Source of the DNA: Planctomycetaceae bacterium | GTDB lineage: Bacteria > Planctomycetota > Planctomycetia > Planctomycetales > Planctomycetaceae | DNA length: 10,735 nt | NCBI GenBank assembly: GCA_027080405.1 | Contig: JALWSL010000763.1 | Location: 1-10,735, forward strand | Reading direction: 5' to 3' | Shown: piece by piece, positions 1 through 6,175 of the stretch | Numbering within the stretch: position 1 is the first letter of the stretch | How the letters are laid out: every line of letters starts with the position of its first letter | Notes under the pieces: model-generated | What the model saw: only the letters and a program-made list of their open reading frames with translations | What the model was told of the DNA's origin: nothing | The model's database searches: none | Position numbers and translations under genes: made by a program

Positions 1-210
1 TGTCGATTCTGCACCCAGATCGAGAAAATCCGCCCCTTCATCAGCCAGCTTCAGAGCCTGTTCGACGGCTGGTGCCGGATCGTGATTTTGTGCGTCGTAG
101 AACTGTCCGCCATCGGAAAAACTGTCCGGCGTGATATTGACAATTCCCATTAACAGTGGGAATTCACCCAGTTGGTAACTCCGCTTGCCGAATGTCCATT
201 TCCGATACAT
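1..210 (-). CDS. folP: Dihydropteroate synthase, N-terminal part (runs off left edge)
   Basis: This is the first 70 codons of dihydropteroate synthase, the cytoplasmic folate-pathway enzyme that joins 6-hydroxymethyl-dihydropterin diphosphate to p-aminobenzoate and is the sulfonamide target. The reading frame is open to the window edge. Seen directly: the pterin-site signature MGIVNITPDSFSDGG at residues 21-35, in which Asn25 matches the conserved metal/diphosphate Asn, and DLGAEST at residues 64-70, the usual D(I/V)GGEST loop with Ala in place of the second Gly. The start is well fixed: an in-frame TAA lies at 216-214, one codon upstream of the ATG (210-208), and the signature sits at the normal distance from the N-terminus. 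The ribosome binding site is weak (an AGG about 8 bases upstream). It begins 9 bases after the lepA stop, so translational coupling with lepA is likely. About three quarters of the protein lies outside the window. Confidence 0.93.
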   Translation of the reverse strand, partial: MYRKWTFGKRSYQLGEFPLLMGIVNITPDSFSDGGQFYDAQNHDPAPAVEQALKLADEGADFLDLGAEST

Positions 211-219
211 GCTTTATGC

Positions 220-2061
220 CTATTCACCTTTGTTGGCATCAAGTACCGAGAGAAACGCCTTCTGCGGAATTTCGACCTGTCCGAACTGTTTGAGCCGCTT
301 CTTTCCCTCTTTCTGTTTGGCCCACAGTTTTCTTTTCCGGGTGATGTCACCTCCGTAGCATTTGGCGGTCACATTTTTTCTTAACGCGGAAATGGTTTCG
401 CGAGCGACGATCTTTCCTCCCAAAGCCGCCTGCAAGGGAATTTCAAATTGATGTTTTGATATTTCCTCCTTCAGCCGTTTCACCAAAGAACGCCCGCGTT
501 TTTCCGCAACAGAGCGGTGCACAATCGAAGCCAGTGCATCGACCTTGACCGATTTGACGAGGATATCCATTTTCACCAGATCGGCCGCCTTGTAGCCGAT
601 GATTTCATAGTCCATCGTGCCATATCCCCGCGTTGCCGACTTCAGACGGTCGTGCATGTCGTAAATGATTTCAGCCAGCGGAAGTTCGTAAATAACCTGC
701 GCACGGTCTGGCCCGAGATATTCCGTATTGATATACGTGCCACGACGGTCTTCGCACATTTGCATCAGCACGCCGATATTGGAGGTCGGCACAATGAAAT
801 TCACCCGGGCGATTGGTTCACGGAATTCTTCGATACTGCCCGCATCGGGAACATCCTGCGGATTGTCGAGCATCATGACTTTGCCGCCACGCAATAAAAG
901 TTCGTAGGTGACGTTCGGGGCGGTCTGGATCAGATCGATATTCGATTCCTTTTCGAGTCGCTGCTGGATAATCTCCATATGCAGCATCCCCAGGAAGCCA
1001 CAACGAAACCCGAAGCCCAGCGCATCACTCGATTCCGGCTGAAAGGAGAAGCTGGCATCGTTCAAACCCATCCGTTGCAGTTCATCACGAAGCTTTTCAA
1101 AATCGGTGGATTCAATCGGATACATCCCGCAGAAAACCATCGGTTGGGGCTCCTGATAACCGGGAAGCGGCTCTGCTGCCGGGCTTCCAGCCAGCGTCAC
1201 GGTGTCCCCTACCCGGATATCTTCAAGCTGTTTCACCCCCGTAATAATGTAGCCGACCTGTCCCGGGCCAAGAGAGTCGCAACTGACCATATCCGGGAGG
1301 AACTGCCCGATTTCGATGACATCCTGAATGCCACCGGTTCGCATAAATCGGATTTTGTCCCCCTTTTTAATTTGTCCTTCAATAATCCGAATATAGATAA
1401 TGACGCCACGGTAGCTGTCATATTTGCTATCGAAGATAAGTGCCTGGAGCGGGTTTTCTTTTTTGCCGCTCGGAGGAGGGATCCGTTCGATGATCGCGTC
1501 GAATACTTCATCGATTCCCTTCCCTGTTTTGGCACTGATCTTCAGCGCTTCCGAAGCATCGAGCCCCAGAACGGTTTCAATTTCTTCCAGAACTTCATCG
1601 ACACGGATCACCGGCAAATCGATTTTATTGATCACTGGAATGATTTCGAGATCGCAATCAATGGCCGCGTAAGTATTGGCAACGGTTTGAGCCTGAACGC
1701 CCTGAAACGCATCGACCAGCAGAAGTGCGCCCTCACAAGCGGCAAGAGATCGGGAAACTTCGTAATGAAAATCGACATGCCCCGGTGTGTCGATCAGGTT
1801 CAGTTCATAAACTTCCCCTTTATGTTCATGACGAATCGCAACCGCACGCGCCTTGACGGTGATGCCGCGTTCCCGTTCGATATCAAGATCATCCAGAATC
1901 TGCTCCTTGAATTCCCGTTGGGTAATCGCCCCCGTTTTCAACAGCAACTGATCTGCAAGCGTGCTCTTCCCGTGATCAATATGCGCAATGATCGAAAAGT
2001 TGCGTATGTAACGGGAATCGATATGTCCGGCCTTCAAAGAAGCTGCCCCGGCGGTACTCAT
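220..2061 (-). CDS. lepA: Elongation factor 4 (LepA), ribosome-associated GTPase
   Basis: Translational GTPase EF4/LepA, 613 residues, against about 600 for the family. It acts on the ribosome in the cytoplasm; roles in back-translocation and in 30S biogenesis have both been proposed for the family. G motifs visible: G1 AHIDHGKST at 26-34, G2 RERGITVKA at 63-71, G3 DTPGH at 91-95 (the His matches the catalytic His of EF-Tu/EF-G), G4 NKID at 145-148, G5 SAKTG at 176-180. The LepA-specific C-terminal domain is intact, with the basic stretch around AKCYGGDITRKRKLWAKQKE at 566-585 that distinguishes it from EF-G and TypA. The ATG at 2061-2059 is supported by a GAGG six bases upstream; the roughly 19 residues before the conserved RNFSIIAHIDHGK are a variable extension. 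It is followed closely by folP; upstream is a 339-base gap with an 18-base tandem duplication. Confidence 0.98.
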   Translation of the reverse strand: MSTAGAASLKAGHIDSRYIRNFSIIAHIDHGKSTLADQLLLKTGAITQREFKEQILDDLDIERERGITVKARAVAIRHEHKGEVYELNLIDTPGHVDFHYEVSRSLAACEGALLLVDAFQGVQAQTVANTYAAIDCDLEIIPVINKIDLPVIRVDEVLEEIETVLGLDASEALKISAKTGKGIDEVFDAIIERIPPPSGKKENPLQALIFDSKYDSYRGVIIYIRIIEGQIKKGDKIRFMRTGGIQDVIEIGQFLPDMVSCDSLGPGQVGYIITGVKQLEDIRVGDTVTLAGSPAAEPLPGYQEPQPMVFCGMYPIESTDFEKLRDELQRMGLNDASFSFQPESSDALGFGFRCGFLGMLHMEIIQQRLEKESNIDLIQTAPNVTYELLLRGGKVMMLDNPQDVPDAGSIEEFREPIARVNFIVPTSNIGVLMQMCEDRRGTYINTEYLGPDRAQVIYELPLAEIIYDMHDRLKSATRGYGTMDYEIIGYKAADLVKMDILVKSVKVDALASIVHRSVAEKRGRSLVKRLKEEISKHQFEIPLQAALGGKIVARETISALRKNVTAKCYGGDITRKRKLWAKQKEGKKRLKQFGQVEIPQKAFLSVLDANKGE

Positions 2062-2067
2062 TCACAT

Positions 2068-2071
2068 CCTC
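2068..2071 (-). promoter_or_regulatory. Ribosome binding site of lepA
   Basis: On the minus strand a GAGG lies six bases before the lepA ATG and supports this start. It is formed where the end of an 18-base tandem repeat unit meets the leader, so the same TTGAG sequence also occurs one repeat unit upstream. Confidence 0.6.
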
Positions 2072-2104
2072 AATTCTGTCAAAGACCTCAACTCTGTCAA
2101 AGAC
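2069..2104. repeat. 18-bp tandem duplication in lepA leader
   Basis: Two head-to-tail 18-base units, 2069-2086 and 2087-2104, differ at a single position (T versus C at the sixth base). A degraded third copy may follow: CTCTGTC at 2107-2113. Read on the minus strand, the coding direction of lepA, each unit contains a perfect TTGACA hexamer (2100-2095 and 2082-2077) and ends in TTGAG. The array ends seven bases before the lepA start codon. It could be a regulator-binding or promoter element, or just a replication-slippage duplication. Confidence 0.75.
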
Positions 2105-2400
2105 GGCTCTGTCTGAAAACTCGTTTTTCGTCGTCACACTCACTGGAACATGGCCACGCTAACCGGGATATGGCCCCTCGAGTTGCAATCTCGACAACGC
2201 AGTTTCCTGCCCAATGCCCGGAAAAACCCATATTGCCCGGAAATAAACTCTTATTTGATAGTCAGGCCGCTACAGTGGATGCTCCATTTGCTCTGTCGGT
2301 CAACCATGTCGCATCGTCAGGCGCGTTGCGTTGTACATGAACCTGCCAAACCTGCCATGCGCCCTGCAACATGGACTCATCAATTGAGTGTTGCTCAAGC

Positions 2401-3429
2401 TCATTTCAGGTCGGTCTTTTTCCACTGAGCCCCAACTTTGGGATCACGGAGGGTGGGCAGCATATCGAAAAAAGCAGCCCAATACGACCTGAAAACCGGA
2501 TTTTCAGGGCTTTCTTCTCCATAAACGATCTCGCTCGCCTCGGGAAGCTGGTAGAACGGAATCTGGGCGAACCGGTGGTGAGTTCCATGATGATCAACAT
2601 GCTGGATCATGTTCGAAGCAAGCTTGTTCACAGCCGTCACCGGGATAACCGTACGGGTTCCCGATAAAACCGTATCGCCCAGTAATCCCATATGCTCGGT
2701 GTATTTGTTCAGTGTCTGGTACATCCCTGCAAAGAAATATGGAAGCACAAATCCAACGAGAAACGGCTCCCAGAGGTCAAAATAGTTGACCAGCCAGAAA
2801 ACGGTTCCCCAGACAACAAGGATCAAACCGTAGCCTGCAATAATCTGACGCCTCAATTTTTTCTTGATCGTTCCGCAGGTGAACAGGGAACGAAAAAAAA
2901 GCAGCGGAGTATAGATGGCTCCGAGAAAAATTTCACAAAATGCACAAAGCAGGCGAAAGGCCCGCGATGTCCCCGGTTGATTGAAGGGCCACAGTTCTGG
3001 ATCCTTTTCTGTCGACATATAGCCGTGATGATACGCATGAGCAAAGCGGTAGACACTCAACGGAACCAGCGCAGCCGTACCGCAGACAATTCCGAAAAAA
3101 TTGTTTCGTCTGCGATTCGGATCGAGAGTCCCATGACTGGCATCGTGCATCGAAAGCGGTTTGGTATGGAAAAAATGACCACCAATCGCGGCGCACACGA
3201 TAGCCAGCGGCCAAAGCCCCTGCCGCCAGAAATAGATGGCCAGGCCACACGAAATCAAAATGCCCACATTGTTGAGTTGTTGCCTGAGAACCGCACTCCC
3301 ATACTGGGCATGGAGCTTCTTGATCTCATCCCGCGATCGGGAATCAAGCTTCTGCCTGACCACTTGTGAAGGCGGCTCGGTAGGAATCTCGCCTTCCAGC
3401 AGAATCTCGGTTGGTATCGTTCCCGCCAT
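2401..3429 (-). CDS. Membrane fatty-acid-desaturase-family protein (three His boxes)
   Basis: A 342-residue integral membrane non-haem di-iron protein of the fatty acid desaturase/hydroxylase superfamily. Enzymes of this fold desaturate, hydroxylate or ketolate lipids or carotenoids using O2 and an electron donor. All three metal-binding boxes are present: HDASH at 95-99, HAYHH at 131-135 and HVDHH at 277-281, the last followed by another His pair at 284-285 and by IPFYQLPE, a sequence typical of this superfamily after box 3. His246 (TEHMG) may be a further ligand. Hydrophobic stretches lie at about 53-68, 71-88, 111-127, 158-182, 196-215 and 221-240. The N-terminal 45 residues are charged and probably cytoplasmic. 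The ATG at 3429 is the only plausible start, the next Met (94) being inside box 1; the ribosome binding site is poor. Substrate and regiochemistry cannot be told from sequence. It lies between ppa and lepA on the same strand. Confidence 0.88.
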   Translation of the reverse strand: MAGTIPTEILLEGEIPTEPPSQVVRQKLDSRSRDEIKKLHAQYGSAVLRQQLNNVGILISCGLAIYFWRQGLWPLAIVCAAIGGHFFHTKPLSMHDASHGTLDPNRRRNNFFGIVCGTAALVPLSVYRFAHAYHHGYMSTEKDPELWPFNQPGTSRAFRLLCAFCEIFLGAIYTPLLFFRSLFTCGTIKKKLRRQIIAGYGLILVVWGTVFWLVNYFDLWEPFLVGFVLPYFFAGMYQTLNKYTEHMGLLGDTVLSGTRTVIPVTAVNKLASNMIQHVDHHGTHHRFAQIPFYQLPEASEIVYGEESPENPVFRSYWAAFFDMLPTLRDPKVGAQWKKTDLK

Positions 3430-3475
3430 TTTTTGGATCGCCCCCGCAACCGCTGAAAATTCTCTCCCGAAAAGC

Positions 3476-3504
3476 TTTATACCCCCTCCTCACGGCCTTG
3501 CCTG
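3476..3504 (-). promoter_or_regulatory. Possible promoter of the desaturase gene
   Basis: On the minus strand a TATAAA (3481-3476) resembles a -10 box about 45 bases upstream of the desaturase start. The hexamer 17 bases further upstream, CAGGCA (3504-3499), matches TTGACA at only three positions, so this is a weak candidate based on the -10 element. Confidence 0.22.
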
Positions 3505-3528
3505 TGAGTTGGCTGACAAGTTAGTCAG
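3489..3528. repeat. Two adjacent inverted repeats between ppa and desaturase
   Basis: Two stem-loops lie four bases apart. The first pairs 3489-3495 with 3502-3508 (CTCACGG with CTGTGAG, one G-T pair, six-base loop). The second pairs 3513-3517 with 3524-3528 (CTGAC with GTCAG, six-base loop). Neither is followed by a T-run on the minus strand, so a standard intrinsic terminator for ppa is not supported. They could be an operator, an attenuator or an RNA-processing site. Confidence 0.4.
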
Positions 3529-3581
3529 TTCACATCCAATTAACAGCAATTCGTCAGTTTTTTCAATAGAAATATGGGCGG

Positions 3582-4136
3582 TCAGTGGTTATAGGAGCCA
3601 AATCCTTTACGTCTGCGGGAACTGTAGGCTTCCAGCGAGTTTTCAATGACCGGCAAACTGCTGGAAACAGGCTGGATTTTGTTCACTTCAACAGATTTCC
3701 CCTCGAGCTGTTTGTAATCCTGAAAAAAACGGCGGAGCTGATTCAAGCGATGGGGAGGCAGTTCTTCCGCTTCGATAATGTAATTGAATTCTGGATCGTC
3801 TGTCGCGACGGCGAGGATTTTATGATCCGGTTTACCGCCGTCGATCATCGTCATGATACCAATTGCCCGGGAATTGACGATCGTCAACGGCGCCAGAGGT
3901 TCCTTGCACATTACCAGCACATCCATCGGATCATCATCTTCCGCAAGTGTCTGCGGAATAAATCCGTAATTGGCGGGGTAATACACAGCCGAATAGAGCA
4001 TTCGGTCAAGCCGAAGCAGACCGGTCTCTTTATCGAGTTCATATTTCACACTCGAACCCATTGGAATTTCGACAATCGTTTGGAACTCCAAAGGGAGATT
4101 TTCACCTGGAGTAACGTCGTGCCAGGGGTGTGCCAT
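3582..4136 (-). CDS. ppa: Inorganic pyrophosphatase, family I
   Basis: Soluble cytoplasmic Mg-dependent inorganic pyrophosphatase, 184 residues, close to the roughly 175 of bacterial family I enzymes. It hydrolyses pyrophosphate and so pulls biosynthetic reactions forward. Active-site residues line up with the E. coli enzyme: Glu23, Lys31, Glu33, Arg45, Tyr53 and Tyr57 (in YYPANYGF), the metal signature DDDPMD at 67-72 giving Asp67, Asp69 and Asp72, then Asp99, Asp104 and Lys106, and Tyr141-Lys142. The open frame extends upstream to 4355, but the extra 73 residues look nothing like a pyrophosphatase. The ATG at 4136 has a GAGG seven bases upstream and places Glu23 and Lys31 at family-typical positions, so I take that start. 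The last residues ([11 protein letters not shown]) form a short basic tail. The gene is transcribed away from the efflux operon. Confidence 0.97.
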   Translation of the reverse strand: MAHPWHDVTPGENLPLEFQTIVEIPMGSSVKYELDKETGLLRLDRMLYSAVYYPANYGFIPQTLAEDDDPMDVLVMCKEPLAPLTIVNSRAIGIMTMIDGGKPDHKILAVATDDPEFNYIIEAEELPPHRLNQLRRFFQDYKQLEGKSVEVNKIQPVSSSLPVIENSLEAYSSRRRKGFGSYNH

Positions 4137-4143
4137 GGTTTCG

Positions 4144-4147
4144 CCTC
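4144..4147 (-). promoter_or_regulatory. Ribosome binding site that sets the ppa start
   Basis: GAGG on the minus strand, seven bases before the ATG at 4136. It favours the 184-residue form over the longer 257-residue reading that begins at 4355. Confidence 0.65.
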
Positions 4148-4275
4148 GATATTCTCTCTCTACGCGAACGGACGGTTGGGGTAAATCGTACAGATCTGTC
4201 GAATCTGGTTCCCTTGTAGTTTGCAGCGGCCTGGCTTGCAAGGCAATGAAGGGATCGCCCTGTAAACGATCCAAA

Positions 4276-4326
4276 GTTCGCCCATTCTGTCTACCCGGTT
4301 CCGCCCAAATTTGAGTTCTGCCCAAA
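4276..4326. repeat. Three spaced copies of a GTTC-GCCCA motif
   Basis: GTTCCGCCCAAA (4298-4309) and GTTCTGCCCAAA (4315-4326) match at 11 of 12 positions with a 17-base period. A shorter relative, GTTCGCCCA, lies at 4276-4284, 22 bases before the second copy. The array is upstream of both ppa and the efflux operon. Function unknown. Confidence 0.5.
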
Positions 4327-4370
4327 CCTGATCGGCACAAGAATTCGATCTGCACAATTTGCTAACGTGA

Positions 4371-4400
4371 AATGGCTGTTTTCGCATGCAATGGCTGTTT
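4371..4400. repeat. Direct repeat AATGGCTGTTT, 19-base period
   Basis: Two identical 11-base copies, 4371-4381 and 4390-4400, separated by eight bases that include GCATGC. Confidence 0.5.
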
Positions 4401-4554
4401 CAACAGGAACCTCAAGAACCTCGAAACATTCTCCACGATTCTGTATGGGATAAAGCGGAGTTTCTTGATTTCAGGTCAAAGCGCGGTCAGAATCATGCGG
4501 TACGGCAGTTTTCAACGAACCTTTCTTTTGCCTTTGCGGTTTCCCCTTGAGGGC

Positions 4555-4582
4555 GTTTCAATGATAAGAGTGTTTCAATGAT
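4555..4582. repeat. Direct repeat GTTTCAATGAT, 17-base period
   Basis: Two identical 11-base copies, 4555-4565 and 4572-4582, with a six-base spacer. They lie about 115-140 bases upstream of the membrane fusion protein start. Confidence 0.5.
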
Positions 4583-4602
4583 CTGACAGGAATATCCGAT
4601 CG

Positions 4603-4636
4603 CGGTTGGTTCATTCTGACCGCTGCAACCAAACCG
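4603..4636. repeat. Imperfect inverted repeat upstream of efflux operon
   Basis: CGGTTGGTT (4603-4611) pairs with AACCAAACCG (4627-4636) with one bulged base, around a 15-base loop. Outside the arms AATATC (4591-4596) and ATATT (4637-4641) continue the symmetry after a six-base interruption. It could be an operator for a local or distant regulator, or a leader-RNA hairpin. No T-run follows, so a terminator is unlikely. Confidence 0.4.
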
Positions 4637-4694
4637 ATATTCGTCTGCAACGTTCAAGCCTTTCACAAAATCTTTATCGCAAGTATCCCAGAAC

Positions 4695-6107
4695 ATGTTT
4701 CAAGCCATGAACGAAGATAGAAGTTCCTTCAGTCCTGTCGCGGCTACTCGCATGATTCACGTTGAATCGTGGTGTTTCTGTTTGAGCCTGACCCTGGCAA
4801 CTTTATGTGCCAGTGGTTGCCAGGAGCCGAATGTCTATCAACCGCCTCCACCTCCCAAGGTTACGATTGCCAAACCTGTCCAGCAGACAGTCGGCATTTT
4901 CCTGGAGGAGAATGGACAGACAGAAGCGGTTGGACGCTCTGAAGTTCGGGCGCGTGTACAGGGGGTTCTGCAACAGATCAAATTCGAACCTGGCAAAGAT
5001 GTAAAAGCGGGGGACGTGCTGTACATCATCGAAAAAGATGAATATGTTGCCATTCGTGATGAAGCAAAGGCAGAGTTGGCTGCTGCGAATGCCGCGTTTC
5101 AGTCTGCGATTGCCACAATCAAAGTGAGGAAAGCCGATTTGACTGCGGCTGAAGTGAAAGTCGAGGCAAGCGAATCGGAGTTCCAAAGACAGGAACAGCT
5201 TTATCGGGAGAAAGTCGTTTCAAAAAGCGTGTGGGAAGAAGCGAAAGCGATTCGTGATGGCGCACTCGCAGCACGACTTCAAGCCCAAGCGGCAATTGAC
5301 GCCGCAATTGCCGATAAAGAAACAGCAGCGGCAAATGTAACCCGAGCAAAGGCATCGCTGCAAAAAGCGGAACTGAATCTTTCTTACACAGAAGTCAAAG
5401 CACTGATTTCCGGTCGTATAACAAACTCACAGGTCAAGATCGGGAATTTGGTTGAAGGTGGAACCCACCTGGCGACAATCATCCAGAAAGATCCGATCTG
5501 GGCGAACTTCAATATCGATGAAAGACATCTTCTCTCCCTTGTTGATAAACAGAAAAAAACGGAAGGCAAGAACGGAGAATATGATTACAAAAACATAAAA
5601 GCCTTTTTACAGCGGGGCGGAGATGATGGCTTTCCATTCGAGGGACACCTGGATTACGTCGATCAGGAAGGCGTTGACCAGGGAACCGGCACATTGAAGT
5701 TGCGGGCCGTATTCAAAAATCCGTCGAATCAGTTGCTCCCCGGATTGTTTGTTCGTATTCGTGTGCCAATTGGAGAATTGAAAAATGCGTTGCTCGTTCC
5801 CGAAAAGGCAATTGGGCGTGACCAGTCCGGTGCGTATCTGCTTGTGCTGGATGATGAGGAAAAGGTGATCCGAAAAAACGTCGCTTTGGGGGATAAATAT
5901 GGAGAATTGATCGTCATCAGACAGGGGCTTGAAGTGGATGATCGCGTTGTAATTGATGGAATCCAGCGAGCCCGTCCCGGCAGTGAAGTAGAGGCAGAAT
6001 CGACTACGCTGAAATTTAATGCGGAACCGGATCATGCAGAACCGGATGATGGTGAAACAGAACAGCAGCAATCACCCGATTCGCCATCACAAAAAGCTGA
6101 ACAATGA
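4695..6107 (+). CDS. RND efflux periplasmic adaptor (membrane fusion protein), lipoprotein
   Basis: AcrA/MexA-type adaptor, 470 residues, that links an inner-membrane RND pump to an outer-membrane channel. The N-terminus ends in a lipobox, ASGC at 39-42, so the protein is probably processed at Cys42 and lipid-anchored; Gln follows the Cys. A Pro-rich linker (YQPPPPPK, 49-56) comes next. A biotinyl-lipoyl-like half-motif lies at about 80-112 (VRARVQGVLQQIKFEPGKDVKAGDVLY), an Ala/Glu/Lys-rich helical hairpin at about 115-230, the second lipoyl half at about 230-262 (LSYTEVKALISGRI...), then a beta-barrel (about 263-360) and a membrane-proximal domain (about 362-435). The acidic, Gln-rich tail (440-470) is probably disordered. 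The start is uncertain: in-frame ATGs at 4695, 4707 and 4752 all keep the signal, and none has a good ribosome binding site. The pump gene follows after 68 bases. Confidence 0.93.
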   Translation: MFQAMNEDRSSFSPVAATRMIHVESWCFCLSLTLATLCASGCQEPNVYQPPPPPKVTIAKPVQQTVGIFLEENGQTEAVGRSEVRARVQGVLQQIKFEPGKDVKAGDVLYIIEKDEYVAIRDEAKAELAAANAAFQSAIATIKVRKADLTAAEVKVEASESEFQRQEQLYREKVVSKSVWEEAKAIRDGALAARLQAQAAIDAAIADKETAAANVTRAKASLQKAELNLSYTEVKALISGRITNSQVKIGNLVEGGTHLATIIQKDPIWANFNIDERHLLSLVDKQKKTEGKNGEYDYKNIKAFLQRGGDDGFPFEGHLDYVDQEGVDQGTGTLKLRAVFKNPSNQLLPGLFVRIRVPIGELKNALLVPEKAIGRDQSGAYLLVLDDEEKVIRKNVALGDKYGELIVIRQGLEVDDRVVIDGIQRARPGSEVEAESTTLKFNAEPDHAEPDDGETEQQQSPDSPSQKAEQ

Positions 6108-6166
6108 CTCGTTGTTCAAGGCACCTCGCAAGCGTTTTCAGGTTGTTATTTTTTTAATAGTTGAGC

Positions 6167-6170
6167 AGGA
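6167..6170 (+). promoter_or_regulatory. Ribosome binding site that sets the RND pump start
   Basis: AGGA with a five-base spacer to the ATG at 6176. An in-frame TTG at 6161, directly after an in-frame TAG, would add five residues, but it lies upstream of this site and has no good site of its own. Confidence 0.65.
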
Positions 6171-6175
6171 ATGCC

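Larger units (their letters stand above)
2062..2400. other. Intergenic region between desaturase and lepA
   Basis: 339 bases with no convincing gene. Short open frames here have no recognisable protein features. It holds the 18-base tandem duplication next to lepA, a near-tandem TGCCCGGAAA pair at 2215-2224 and 2234-2243 (19-base period), and a 9-base tandem ACCTGCCAA/ACCTGCCAT at 2341-2358. Two short stem-loops are possible: TCGAG/CTCGA at 2178-2194 and TTGAG/CTCAA at 2384-2398. The second lies just after the desaturase stop but lacks a T-run, so it is not a clear terminator. The lepA promoter presumably lies here; I could not place it with confidence. Confidence 0.6.
4137..4694. other. Divergent intergenic region between ppa and efflux operon
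   Basis: 558 bases between two divergently transcribed units, so it should hold promoters for both. I see no convincing gene: the short open frames on both strands lack domains and overlap each other. It is rich in short direct repeats (around 4276-4326, 4371-4400 and 4555-4582) and contains an imperfect inverted repeat at 4603-4636, about 60 bases before the membrane fusion protein start. No promoter matching the sigma-70 consensus well could be placed on either strand. The length and repeat content are more than two promoters need. Confidence 0.6.

Noticed and set aside
150..350. 66-codon minus-strand frame spanning the lepA-folP junction
   Set aside because: It overlaps both lepA and folP in another frame and is strongly basic with no domain; the folP frame from 210 explains the region.
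2069..2104. CRISPR-like array
   Set aside because: Only two units without spacers, 18 bases each, and no cas genes nearby.
979..2340. 453-codon open frame on the plus strand across lepA
   Set aside because: It lies antisense to a fully motif-supported lepA and shows no recognisable domain. Few sense codons that produce antisense stops explain its length.
2692..3369. 225-codon open frame antisense to the desaturase
   Set aside because: It is rich in charged residues with no domain, and the opposite strand encodes all three histidine boxes.
3585..4184. 199-codon open frame antisense to ppa
   Set aside because: It is a shadow of ppa, whose catalytic residues are all present on the minus strand.
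4160..4696. Small open frames in the divergent gap (4160-4387 minus, 4372-4581 plus, 4493-4696 minus)
   Set aside because: No ribosome binding sites of note, no recognisable features, and they overlap one another. They are the length expected by chance.
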